DNA of 22,434 nucleotides from an uncultured Oscillospiraceae bacterium (GCA_900539855.1 UQDO01000040.1:1-22434); one strand, 5' to 3'; shown: positions 1 to 7,481, counted from the first letter of the stretch. The notes: a model not told the origin generated them from the letters alone. A program made the numbers and translations.

Positions 1-122
1 TGTGAATGAGTTCGGTATTGTATCGGACTCATTCCTTTTAGTTTTAAGGAAATACTTTCATTGTTGTAGTAATGAATATATTTCTTTAATTCATCAACCC
101 AACCGCAACACTTTTTGGTAAA
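1..122 (-). pseudogene. IS3-family transposase, C-terminal fragment (runs off left edge)
   Basis: Read on the minus strand, positions 122 to 1 give an open frame ending in WVDELKKYIHYYNNE, then KLKGMSPIQYRTHS. This is the typical C-terminus of the DDE transposase (OrfB) of IS3/IS150-type elements, where YYN.ER..LKL.GLSPVQYR is the hallmark. A stop codon in the same frame at 123-125, and the lack of any recognisable catalytic domain upstream, show that the rest of the gene is missing. The piece is therefore a remnant and not an active element. Its last few codons may lie beyond position 1. It marks the left part of the window as accessory DNA. No terminal inverted repeat is visible inside the window. 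Confidence 0.7.
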
Positions 123-125
123 TCA

Positions 126-444
126 AGTCTTTGAATTAAGTCCTCATAAAACATAAAAATTGCCGGGCATCTTCCGACACCTGACGATTTTTTGTGCAGC
201 GAGTGCATTAACATCCGAACCCATGCCCGATTTTTCAAGCTCAGTGAAATTGATTGTTTTTGTGCCGTCTTTTTTAATTGAATGTAAACGTAAACCTGTC
301 ATCATAAAGAAAGCCATCATTGACAAAACTGTCCGCCGATCATAAAGCATAGGCTTTTTCAATAATGAAGCGGAGATTTAAAAAAGTAAATGTTCCTCCG
401 CTTTTGCAGCTTTAAGCAAGGCCGATCCGGACCGTATGATATTT
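126..444. other. Stretch with no identifiable gene
   Basis: About 320 bp lie between the transposase remnant and the AraC-type gene. A minus-strand frame (362 to 144, TTG start, 72 codons) is open, with residues such as MLYDRRTVLSMMAFFM and INFTELEKSGMGSD. It has no convincing ribosome site and resembles no family I know. It may be a decayed coding remnant. The inverted repeat GCGGAG/CTCCGC (about 368-399) could act as a weak terminator for the AraC-type gene, but its loop is long (about 20 nt). Confidence 0.3.
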
Positions 445-1329
445 TTATCCGCCTTGGTCGCTGTGTTTGGCACCGGTAGACGTTAAAATGCTTTCGGCGG
501 CGACATTGCGGGCGGATTTGCGGTATGCACCCGGCGTCATTCCGGTTTTTTCGCGAAAGACGGTGCAAAAATGATTTCTGGATGAAAATCCGGCGCTGTA
601 TGCGATTTCATCGATCGAACAATTTTCTGCGACAAGCCACCGACAGGCACAAGCCACGCGAGCAGATATAACAGCCGTGTGGAGGCTCTCGCCGGTTTCG
701 CGGCGAAAGACCGCTGCGAGATAAACAGGATGATAGCCGAAATGGCTGGCAATCTGTTTGCTGCTCGCGATCTGCGGTGCGTTCAGCCGTATATATCTTT
801 TGACCCGTTCAGAAAGCGATTTTTCCGATACATCACTGTCGGTATTTTTTAATAGTAATGCTATTACATGCTTGATGCCCGAGGAGCATAATGCATCTGA
901 AATATTGCTTTTTTGATTATAATACTCAACAAGGTCCGCCAGCTCTCCGCTTATCTTTTCGTCTGCTTTTGAAACAAACGGAACAGGAAGCTGCTCCGCT
1001 GTATTACTATCAAAAATGCCGCATGGATCAAAGTCGTCGGCTGATGGTGGGCAGACAGGTACAGTGCATTGCTCCGATGCGCGTGTCATGTCAAAATTCA
1101 GCACAAGCATGCGCATTTTCCCACGAAAGCAGTAACCAAACCCGGGCGGAAATATCATGATGCTGTCCTGTGAAATCATATATTCCCTGCATTCGGTGAT
1201 CAGCGTTCCGCTCCCTGCCAATACGAGAAAAAGGCGATGGTCAAAAGCTTTGCGAAGTCCCACCCCTTCAAGCACGGCAGGCTGGACCATTGCTGCGCGG
1301 ACATACGGATCGATACGGTTAATATCCAT
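445..1329 (-). CDS. AraC-family transcriptional regulator with N-terminal cupin-like sensor
   Basis: A 294-residue protein with the usual AraC/XylS sugar-regulator layout. Residues 1-100 look like a cupin effector-binding domain (DHRLFLVLAGSGTLI, FPPGFGYCFRG). Residues about 178-272 form the double helix-turn-helix. The first helix pair is in SSKQIASHFGYHPVYLAAVFRRETG. The second is in SIDEIAYSAGFSSRNHFCTVFREKTGMTPGAYRKS, the classic AraC signature. The ATG at 1329 is preceded by GAAAGG about 11 nt upstream. The gene is transcribed divergently from the predicted glycosidase at 1509, so it most likely activates that unit in response to a sugar. The ligand cannot be read from the sequence. Confidence 0.9.
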   Translation of the reverse strand: MDINRIDPYVRAAMVQPAVLEGVGLRKAFDHRLFLVLAGSGTLITECREYMISQDSIMIFPPGFGYCFRGKMRMLVLNFDMTRASEQCTVPVCPPSADDFDPCGIFDSNTAEQLPVPFVSKADEKISGELADLVEYYNQKSNISDALCSSGIKHVIALLLKNTDSDVSEKSLSERVKRYIRLNAPQIASSKQIASHFGYHPVYLAAVFRRETGESLHTAVISARVACACRWLVAENCSIDEIAYSAGFSSRNHFCTVFREKTGMTPGAYRKSARNVAAESILTSTGAKHSDQGG

Positions 1330-1379
1330 ATAGCATGAGACCTTTCGTTTTTGAACTTTTTTGTTTCGTTTGTATCTTT

Positions 1380-1408
1380 ATTCTAACATGCCTTTCTGAT
1401 AAAATCAA
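1380..1408 (-). promoter_or_regulatory. Predicted sigma-A promoter of the AraC-type gene
   Basis: On the minus strand there is TTGATT (1408-1403), a 17-nt spacer, then TAGAAT (1385-1380) preceded by TGT, an extended -10. It lies about 50 bp upstream of the regulator start. No equally good box faces the glycosidase gene in the same 180-bp divergent spacer. This fits an activator-dependent promoter on that side. Confidence 0.65.
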
Positions 1409-1508
1409 GAAAATCGCCGTCAAAGATCGGTGCGGCAACACCCGAAATGAAGCTTCCAAGAACTTTTAACTGTGGTTTTTATAAAGATATAAGGAGAACA
1501 ACAGAGAT

Positions 1509-3242
1509 ATGCAGGATCTATTTTATGCTATTAATGAAAGCAACAACAGGATAGCACTCGAGACACAAAAGCTGGGCAAAATATACCGTTTGACACTGAA
1601 CCGTGAATCGGTCGTCAACGCAAAGAAGCTTTATTTTCTCCCCGGACTTTCGGAGGCTCATGCCGGCGATGCGGGATATTGGGTATTGCCGCGTTCGATA
1701 TCTATGAACGGCGAATTCCAGACCTTTTTCACTCCGCGTGAAGACCTTACCTATTCTTACAGCGCGCCGGTGATGTCATGCTACGGTATCAAAAAGGACG
1801 GACTTTGCTGTCTTGTGCGCATTGAGCGCAGCTTTCCTTATCGCATTGAAATGCAGGTTAAGAACGGAGATTATCGCCTGTCGATCTCAGCAGATCTAAC
1901 AGACGGTTCACAGCTTCCCGAGGAATTCTGCTTTGAGGTGATCCCTCTTGAAAATGATGCGGATTATAACGATATGGCACGTGCGGAACGCGAGCTGCGG
2001 CTTTCAAGAGGGGAGATCGTTCCCCTTGCCGAAAAATGTCGCAAAAATGCCGTGGAATATGCACGCAAATATCCGCTGATCCGTATTCGTATGGGGTGGA
2101 AACCCAGCCCATCACCGATACGTCGGCAGACCGAAGAGACCGAACCGCCGATGTTTGTCGCCTGCGATTTTGATCGCGTGTGTAAGATTGCGGATATGCT
2201 CCATGAAAAGGGTCTGAGGGGCGCCGAATTTCAGCTTGTGGGCTGGAATCGCAGCGGACATGACGGACGTTTTCCGCAGCTGTTTCCGGCGGATCCGCGG
2301 CTTGGCGGCAATAAAGGGCTCGCACGCACTATCGAGCATGTCAAAAAGCTCGGTTACCGTATTTCCACACACACCAACAGCATCGACGCGGTACCTATAG
2401 CCGACACCTTTACATGGGACGATATCGCCGTTAAGGCTAACGGAAAATACAACCAGACCGGATATTACAGCGGAGGAGTGGCTTACCATGTCTGCCTCGT
2501 AAAGCAATGGAAAAATACAAAACGCGACCTTCCGCGCCTTGCCGATATGGGTGAAAACGGCCTTCACTTCACCGATGTTATTTCCATCGTTGTACCCGAT
2601 GAATGTTATTCACCGGCTCACCCCTCAAGCGTTGAGAACGGCATAATATATGCACAAAAGATCATGTCATACACAAGCGGACTGTTTGGCGGCTTTTCCT
2701 CGGAGGGATGCATGGACTTTTCCCTGCGTGACCTTGATTTTGGACTTTATGTATCCTTTGCCTCCGGGTTCGGTGAAAAAGTTATTCCGTTCGCCGACCG
2801 ATATATACCGTTTTTCGAACTTACCTACCACGGCATCGTGCTGTACAATCCAACCTCGCCGACGATCAACTATACCATAAAGGATGCTGCAACACGGTTG
2901 GAACTGTATATGCACGGCGGCAGACCCACAATGTATTACTATTCAAGGTTCCGCACCGGCGGGGCGTTAAATTGGATGGGTGAGGTCGACCTTGCCTGCA
3001 AAACCGATGATGAAATGAACGACAGTACCGACAGTATTCTTCGTGCAGCAGACGAATACCGTGCTCATGCCGACAGGCAGACGGTATATATGACCGGATA
3101 CGATTTTACGGATGACGGCTTACAGATAGCGACCTATGAAAACGGCGAGCGTATGATAGGCAACTTTACCGATACAGAAAAAACATTTGAAGGACACACC
3201 GTTCCGCCTATGGACTTCATCGTGCTGGGTGATCGGCTGTGA
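1509..3242 (+). CDS. Predicted glycoside hydrolase (TIM-barrel type, DUF5696/GH101-GH129-like)
   Basis: A 577-residue protein without a signal peptide, so probably cytoplasmic. An N-terminal beta-rich part (about 1-190) leads into a likely (beta/alpha)8 barrel (about 200-480) and a short beta-rich tail. The conserved-looking barrel segments are VGWNRSGHDGRFPQLFPADPRLGG, GYRISTHTNSID, LHFTDVISIVVPDECYSPAHP and GGFSSEGCMDFSL. By analogy with retaining GH101/GH129 enzymes, D356 (FTDV) and E399 (SSEG) are candidate nucleophile and acid/base; this is inference. Family assignment rests on memory of DUF5696-like motifs, and the substrate is unknown. The start is set by AAGGAG at 1491-1496. The gene sits divergent to an AraC-type regulator and overlaps the next gene by four bases (GTGA). 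Confidence 0.6.
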   Translation: MQDLFYAINESNNRIALETQKLGKIYRLTLNRESVVNAKKLYFLPGLSEAHAGDAGYWVLPRSISMNGEFQTFFTPREDLTYSYSAPVMSCYGIKKDGLCCLVRIERSFPYRIEMQVKNGDYRLSISADLTDGSQLPEEFCFEVIPLENDADYNDMARAERELRLSRGEIVPLAEKCRKNAVEYARKYPLIRIRMGWKPSPSPIRRQTEETEPPMFVACDFDRVCKIADMLHEKGLRGAEFQLVGWNRSGHDGRFPQLFPADPRLGGNKGLARTIEHVKKLGYRISTHTNSIDAVPIADTFTWDDIAVKANGKYNQTGYYSGGVAYHVCLVKQWKNTKRDLPRLADMGENGLHFTDVISIVVPDECYSPAHPSSVENGIIYAQKIMSYTSGLFGGFSSEGCMDFSLRDLDFGLYVSFASGFGEKVIPFADRYIPFFELTYHGIVLYNPTSPTINYTIKDAATRLELYMHGGRPTMYYYSRFRTGGALNWMGEVDLACKTDDEMNDSTDSILRAADEYRAHADRQTVYMTGYDFTDDGLQIATYENGERMIGNFTDTEKTFEGHTVPPMDFIVLGDRL

Positions 3243-3796
3243 ATCCCGAAACGTTGAAAGTAATAGGAGAATGTATAGGTGCCGCGGCGATCGCCGAGGG
3301 ATTTCTGATCTATTTCAGTAAAACGCGCGGCAGAATACTTGCATTCAAATTCATTTCCGATCTGCTTTGGTTTTTTAATATGCTTTGTCTCGGGAATTTC
3401 ACAGGAGCCTTGCTTAATATAGTGGCAATGTGCCGCGAGGTGGTGTTTTCCCTCGCGGAAAGAAGAAAATTATTTGCATGTCGGATATGGTTGGCAGTGT
3501 TTCTCGTCGCCACGGCGGTCTCTCCGGTATATTCTCTTATCACCGGTAACGAGGGAGCTGCGGCTGTTTTTCCGACGCTTGGCAGCCTTTTGGCAGTAAT
3601 AGCATTTTATCAAAAAGATCCGAAATATATCAGGTCCATAGGATTTGTGGCACAGGCGCTCTGGCTTGTATATGCATTACTTTCAAACAATATTTCAAGC
3701 ACGGCAGGCAATTCGATACTTATTATTTCGGCAATATCCGGCAGCGTTCGTGCAGCTCTTGATAAGAAAAAATCGCAAAAGCACCCGGCAGAGTAA
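3239..3796 (+). CDS. YgjV-like multi-pass inner membrane protein
   Basis: A 185-residue hydrophobic protein with about five or six membrane segments. Examples are FISDLLWFFNMLCLGNFTGALLNIVAM, WLAVFLVATAVSPVYSLI, TLGSLLAVIAFYQKD and GFVAQALWLVYALLSN. The pattern (substrate-free transporter-like segments, YQKDPKYIR loop, C-terminal NSILIISAISGS) matches the YgjV/Imp family of small bacterial membrane proteins of unknown function. The start is GTG at 3239-3241 inside the stop of the previous gene (GTGA), so translation is likely coupled to the glycosidase. Co-expression suggests a role linked to the same sugar, but nothing in the sequence proves transport. No terminator with a T-run follows on the plus strand. 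Confidence 0.7.
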   Translation: MNPETLKVIGECIGAAAIAEGFLIYFSKTRGRILAFKFISDLLWFFNMLCLGNFTGALLNIVAMCREVVFSLAERRKLFACRIWLAVFLVATAVSPVYSLITGNEGAAAVFPTLGSLLAVIAFYQKDPKYIRSIGFVAQALWLVYALLSNNISSTAGNSILIISAISGSVRAALDKKKSQKHPAE

Positions 3797-3844
3797 TAAG
3801 ATGTGCGCGGACACACCGGGATCGGGGGGCTTAATATCAGCCGG

Positions 3845-3875
3845 TAAAAGCCGTGGGCTTGCGCCAACGCACGGC
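3845..3875 (-). terminator. Possible intrinsic terminator (minus strand)
   Basis: On the minus strand a 7-bp stem AGCCGTG/CACGGCT (3875-3869 with 3855-3849) encloses an inner GGC-GCAA-GCC hairpin with a GNRA loop. It is followed by TTTT (3848-3845, sharing bases with the stem foot). It would end transcripts coming from the tRNA-like remnants. Confidence 0.4.
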
Positions 3876-3996
3876 TGACCGCAAAACACAGGATCTTTTG
3901 TCCTGAAAATATTATAATAAATACGTTTCAGCTTTTTCATTCAGCATAAAATCACAGCCGCTCGGTAAAAAGTAACAAATCCGGATTCGTACTGTT

Positions 3997-4071
3997 CGGT
4001 GGCCGCCGGGGACCCGGATCCCCGACCCCTACACTGCCGGTGTGATGCACCTCCGGCTGCTCTAATGTCCC
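3997..4071 (-). pseudogene. Decayed tRNA-like sequence, Ala(GGC)-like
   Basis: On the minus strand, after GGGACAT, the blocks TA, GAGC, AGCCGGA, GGTGC, TCACA, CCGGCAG, TGTAG, GGGTC and GGGGATCCGGGTCCCC follow the order and spacing of a tRNA cloverleaf. GGCGGCC ACC comes at the 3' end. The anticodon loop reads CCGGCAG where CTGGCAG would give anticodon GGC (Ala). The T-loop has TCCGG in place of TTCGA, the acceptor arms no longer pair, and the last base of CCA is changed. It should be non-functional. The isotype call is tentative. Confidence 0.45.
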
Positions 4072-4096
4072 GGATTCAGGTACATATATACCATAT

Positions 4097-4127
4097 AAAA
4101 AAGACAAAAACGAAAGGTTTCCGTCTT
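4097..4127 (-). terminator. Hairpin plus T-run after the Lys-tRNA-like remnant
   Basis: On the minus strand AAGAC (4127-4123) pairs with GTCTT (4105-4101). An inner GAAA/TTTC stem lies between them, and six T follow at 4102-4097. It lies directly behind the CCA end of the remnant, where tRNA terminators usually sit, and so supports the view that a tRNA gene once ended here. Confidence 0.45.
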
Positions 4128-4129
4128 AG

Positions 4130-4183
4130 TGGTGCCTCCGGGCGGAACCGGACAGCCGACACGAGGATTAAAAGCCCTGCGCA
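4130..4183 (-). pseudogene. 3' part of a decayed tRNA-Lys(UUU)-like gene
   Basis: The minus strand from 4183 reads TGCGCAGGG, CTTTTAA, TCCTCGTG, TCGGCTGTCCGGTTCCGCC and CGGAGGCA CCA. CTTTTAA is the lysine UUU anticodon loop, and the acceptor 3' strand plus encoded CCA are intact. The 5' half (acceptor strand and D-arm) is absent. The T-loop is TCCGG where TTCGA is expected, and the first anticodon-stem pair is lost. A tRNA 3'-half of this kind is what integrase-type elements leave at attachment sites, but simple decay is equally possible. Confidence 0.55.
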
Positions 4184-4202
4184 TTAGTGTACGCAGGGCT
4201 TT
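4170..4202 (-). terminator. Intrinsic terminator of the GH2 beta-galactosidase gene
   Basis: An 11-bp perfect stem AAAGCCCTGCG/CGCAGGGCTTT (4202-4192 with 4181-4171) starts six bases after the lacZ stop. On the minus strand it is followed by TTTTAAT. The downstream arm and the T-run coincide with the anticodon arm of the Lys-tRNA remnant. Confidence 0.7.
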
Positions 4203-4207
4203 AAGAC

Positions 4208-7078
4208 TTACAGCCTTATGCTGAATTTAAATAAGATTTCAGTGTCATTCAAACGGTATTTTTCAAGCAGCTCAGGTCCGCATGAATGCGAGCCGATTCC
4301 GCTGTTCTTATAATCAATACGAACATGGGTATTACCGTCAGAAACAACTTCGTCAATGTGACTGGCTTTACCTATAGCGGCGCTTGAATACTTTGATATG
4401 TTACACTCAAACGGATTATCCGCAACAAATTTCATACCGTTGTCAAATTCCAGATAACGTACACCGAAATGATTTCCGTGCTCCTGAGGCATAATGTATG
4501 CAAAATACTCGCTTGCAGCATCCGAATGCCACATGCCGTAGGTCGAATATCTGTTTAGATCACAGTAGTTCTCACCGGGACCTTTGCCGAAAAAGCTGAA
4601 TTTCGCATTATCCTCGCAAAGCGCAAATTCATAACCGAATCTCGGAAGCCATACGCATCCTTCGCGCGGATGAGCGTTTACGGTAAATTCAATTCTGCCG
4701 TCGCTGCCGACCGTAACAACAGTCTCAAAGTACATAAACGGTTTTCTCGCCACACCTGCAAGCGAGCCTTTGGAAACTATGCTGCCGTTAATGATTTCAC
4801 AGGAATAGATTTTGTTAAACACAGCGTCAAGATTTTCGCCGTAGTTGAACTCATTACGAATCCATTTTTTCTTAGCATGGCGCTCATTGTCAATAGGTGC
4901 TCTGTAGCATGTGAGCATCATGGGCGAAGCAAGCTTTTCAACCCCGTCGATCTTAATCGAAACAATTGTACCGTAAAGCTTTTCCACTTTATACTCAAAA
5001 CCGTCTCCGGTTGCGGTAATGAATTTACCGTCGTCCGAAAGCCTGGCAAGTGTTGAAATATGTCCGATTTTTTCTGTTTCAACATCGAGATCCGACTGAC
5101 ATACGGCAACCTCGTAGCCCGTGGAATCATACAGACGCACGGTTATATAGCAGCCGTATTTGCAGGTATCGGGAATACAGTCCGGAATATCTAAAAATGC
5201 ATTTGCTTTAGGCTCAACATCTAAAGTCATATTGTTTTCGGCAAGTGTTTCTCCGTCACATTCTACGCTCAGCTTTAATGTATATTCGTTGAGATTCGTA
5301 AATGACATTCTGTTCCATATACGGATCTTGCCGTCTTCAAGATACATACGAATCGGCTGATATGCCGTTTTTACTTCATATGAACCGGCTTTAAACGAAC
5401 GGTCACACATGACCATACCATCACAGCAGAAGTTATCCATGTGAACAAGCTCTGTCGGATAGTCGCCGCCGTACTTGGGCACGCCGCCGTCAATGAAGGT
5501 ATGGTCTGCCCATTCCCAAACACAACCACCCATGAATTTCGGCTGCTCATCGACAAGTTCCCAATAATCGTAAATATCGCCCGGACCGTTGCCCATTGCA
5601 TGTGCGTACTCGCACAAATACAACGGCTGCTTGCGCTCTGCGTTTTCACAGTACTCACGGCAAGATTCCACCGAAAGATACATTCGGGAATAAATATCCG
5701 CATCATATCTCTCGTTATAAAGTTCGGGATGAGATTTGTTGGAGGCCTTGCGTGAAGCGTCCTCGCATTGAATAAGTCTCGTATTGTCACGCTCTCTTGT
5801 CCACTTAATCATAGCCCTATGGTTGGGACCGTAACCGCTTTCATTACCGGTTGACCACATAAATATACAGGCGTGGTTCTTATCGCGCTCGACAGCACGC
5901 TGCATGCGCTCAACATATTCCTGCTTCCATTCGGGCTTATTGCACAGCCAGTCCATCGACTCGACATCAAAACCGCAGCGGACCTTTTCATTACCGTATC
6001 TGCAAACAAAGCCATGTGTTTCAAGATCGGTTTCAAGCGTTACATAAAAGCCCATCTCATCACACAAATCAAGAAAATACGGAGTCGGCGGATAGTGTGA
6101 TGTGCGAATTGCGTTAATGTTCAGCTTTTTCATCTGCTCAAGATCATGGCGAATCTCTTCATTTGTCATTGTCCAGCCGTTTTTCGGATGTGTGTCATGA
6201 TGGTTTACACCCTGAATTTTAACCGGAGTATCGTTTATAAGCAGCTCGTACTTATCTGATATGGAAATCGTTCTGAATCCGACCCGACAACTTATAATTT
6301 CACCGTTACGTATAAATTTCAGCTTGTACAGATACGGTTTTTCCGCATTCCAAAGCACGGCGTTATCAATATGGAAGCTAACGCATCCGTCTGCCTGTTT
6401 TTTATCAATGAGCTTTTCCTGGTCGTAAAGTTCGACCTCTGCACTGCCATCGAATTTTGCAATTATATCCGCATTATTTTCAGTATGTATATCAATATCA
6501 ACAATATGTCCCTGAGGCCTTGAAAGAATATAAACATCGCGGAATATACCGTTAAAACGGAAGAAATCCTGATCCTCAAGATAGCTGCCGAGAGTCCACT
6601 TGAGAACATATACTCGAACGGTATTTTCACCTTTTTCAACAAAGTCTGTTATATCAAATTCCGATTGAAGATGATTGCCCATAGTAAAGCCGACATATTT
6701 GCCGTTTATCATCAGCTTTGCCGATGAAGCTACGCCTTCAAACACAAAATATGTTCTGTTGTCTGTATTTTCCACAGTGAATTCGCGCTCGTATACACCG
6801 CACGGATTTTCGTCCGGAACATACGGCGGATCTACGGGATACGGGTACTCAACATTACTGTAGTTGGGATTTTCATATCCCAGTGACTGCCAGCATGACG
6901 GCACGGGGATGGTATCCCACTTTGTGATGTTTTCTTCAACATCCACATCCCTTTCATAGTAATGAAAACGCCATTGACCGTTCAGCAGAGTATACGCCCC
7001 GTCGTTTTCCGGGATGTAGTAGCATCGCTGCGGCAGTCTGTTTTCGCTCGTTTTGGCGATATTCTCATAATATCTCAT
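4208..7078 (-). CDS. lacZ: Beta-galactosidase, glycoside hydrolase family 2 (LacZ-type)
   Basis: A 956-residue cytoplasmic enzyme, close to the usual LacZ length of about 1020, that hydrolyses lactose and other beta-galactosides. The order is the GH2 jelly-roll sugar-binding domain (about 30-200), an immunoglobulin-like domain, the catalytic TIM barrel (about 290-600) and the C-terminal small-chain domain. The barrel begins at GVNHHDTHPKNGWTM. E413 in STGNESGYGPNH is the acid/base and E490 in LCEYAHAMGNGPGD the nucleophile, 77 residues apart as in E. coli. An ATG at 7084 is open too, but GGGAG ends only one base before it. The ATG at 7078 has the ideal 7-base spacing and is preferred. Codon use appears more AT-rich than in the uvr genes, and the gene lies between tRNA sequences, which may indicate acquisition. 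Confidence 0.95.
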   Translation of the reverse strand: MRYYENIAKTSENRLPQRCYYIPENDGAYTLLNGQWRFHYYERDVDVEENITKWDTIPVPSCWQSLGYENPNYSNVEYPYPVDPPYVPDENPCGVYEREFTVENTDNRTYFVFEGVASSAKLMINGKYVGFTMGNHLQSEFDITDFVEKGENTVRVYVLKWTLGSYLEDQDFFRFNGIFRDVYILSRPQGHIVDIDIHTENNADIIAKFDGSAEVELYDQEKLIDKKQADGCVSFHIDNAVLWNAEKPYLYKLKFIRNGEIISCRVGFRTISISDKYELLINDTPVKIQGVNHHDTHPKNGWTMTNEEIRHDLEQMKKLNINAIRTSHYPPTPYFLDLCDEMGFYVTLETDLETHGFVCRYGNEKVRCGFDVESMDWLCNKPEWKQEYVERMQRAVERDKNHACIFMWSTGNESGYGPNHRAMIKWTRERDNTRLIQCEDASRKASNKSHPELYNERYDADIYSRMYLSVESCREYCENAERKQPLYLCEYAHAMGNGPGDIYDYWELVDEQPKFMGGCVWEWADHTFIDGGVPKYGGDYPTELVHMDNFCCDGMVMCDRSFKAGSYEVKTAYQPIRMYLEDGKIRIWNRMSFTNLNEYTLKLSVECDGETLAENNMTLDVEPKANAFLDIPDCIPDTCKYGCYITVRLYDSTGYEVAVCQSDLDVETEKIGHISTLARLSDDGKFITATGDGFEYKVEKLYGTIVSIKIDGVEKLASPMMLTCYRAPIDNERHAKKKWIRNEFNYGENLDAVFNKIYSCEIINGSIVSKGSLAGVARKPFMYFETVVTVGSDGRIEFTVNAHPREGCVWLPRFGYEFALCEDNAKFSFFGKGPGENYCDLNRYSTYGMWHSDAASEYFAYIMPQEHGNHFGVRYLEFDNGMKFVADNPFECNISKYSSAAIGKASHIDEVVSDGNTHVRIDYKNSGIGSHSCGPELLEKYRLNDTEILFKFSIRL

Positions 7079-7133
7079 AAGCATTCTCCCTTCTTGTGCT
7101 ATTTACATGTTATCACAGCCTTTTAACCATGGC

Positions 7134-7163
7134 AATATAATATTCTTGCTTTTAATATAACAA
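7134..7163 (-). promoter_or_regulatory. Predicted promoter of lacZ
   Basis: On the minus strand there is TTGTTA (7163-7158), an 18-nt spacer, then TATATT (7139-7134). This gives a leader of roughly 50 nt before the GGGAG site. The -35 box lies inside the 20-bp palindrome, so a protein bound there would block polymerase. Confidence 0.55.
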
Positions 7164-7174
7164 TATTGTTATAT
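7155..7174. promoter_or_regulatory. Perfect 20-bp palindrome, probable operator of lacZ
   Basis: The left half ATATAACAAT is followed directly by its exact reverse complement ATTGTTATAT. It lies about 80 bp upstream of the lacZ start and overlaps the predicted -35 box. Such a symmetric site is typical of a dimeric repressor operator. No regulator gene lies next to lacZ in this window, so the binding protein is unknown. Confidence 0.55.
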
Positions 7175-7480
7175 ACCGTGTGCGCCGCATCTTTCAGGCA
7201 AAGATTTGACCACACTGCTGTCGGGCTTAGTGCATATTACCCTGTTACAGAAACAGACTGTTCGATGCTTGCTATGCAGTAAGCATGTGTCAAAGAAAAA
7301 ATTTGACTGTTCTCGGCAATATATTGATATTTCTATCTGATTTTTGATTCTTTCCATAAGGGGGTGCAAAGCAAAAACCAGCAGCTCACCTTCGGTAAAA
7401 CAGAAAAATCCGAGCATTGAGGACTTCTGCACCCCAACACTCGGAAAACTGCCTGATATAAGGACTTCTTCAACAGAAAA
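7175..7480. other. Gene-free stretch between the lacZ promoter and the tRNA-Leu terminator
   Basis: About 300 bp without a supported gene. A minus-strand frame (7510-7169, 113 codons) lacks a ribosome site, crosses the tRNA-Leu terminator, and ends inside the lacZ operator. I treat it as chance. The stretch contains a 6-bp hairpin ATGCTT/AAGCAT (near 7265-7286) and the pseudoknot-like element at 7361-7445. Confidence 0.5.
7361..7445. other. Inverted-repeat element able to form a pseudoknot
   Basis: GGGGTGCA (7361-7368) pairs with TGCACCCC (7428-7435). Within the loop, TCCGAG (7409-7414) is complementary to CTCGGA (7440-7445) just outside the stem. An ACC-TTCG-GGT-like small hairpin (about 7388-7395) also lies in the loop. 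Either strand could fold this way. No promoter was identified for it. Confidence 0.4.
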
Positions 7481-7481
7481 A

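Larger units (their letters stand above)
3797..4207. other. Gene-free spacer with terminator hairpins and two tRNA-like remnants
   Basis: No protein gene is supported in these 410 bp. The stretch holds a minus-strand hairpin with T-run (3845-3875), a small 5-bp hairpin (3889-3905), two tRNA-like remnants (3997-4071 and 4130-4183) and two further hairpins, listed separately. The 62-codon plus-strand frame across 3999-4187, ending GRNRTADTRIKSP, is a typical antisense translation of tRNA sequence and not a gene. Confidence 0.6.

Noticed and set aside
144..362. 72-codon minus-strand frame with TTG start
   Set aside because: No ribosome site and no recognisable motif. Kept only as an unexplained remnant in the description of 126-444.
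1352..1366. GAACTTTTTTGTTTC upstream of the AraC-type gene as an SOS box
   Set aside because: The spacing between half-sites is wrong for a LexA site and the gene is not a repair gene.
3999..4187. 62-codon plus-strand frame ending GRNRTADTRIKSP
   Set aside because: Such peptides are well-known false translations of tRNA antisense sequence, and it overlaps two tRNA-like remnants and lacks a ribosome site.
7079..7084. Upstream ATG of lacZ as the start codon
   Set aside because: The GGGAG site ends one base before this ATG. The next in-frame ATG (7078) has the proper 7-base spacing.
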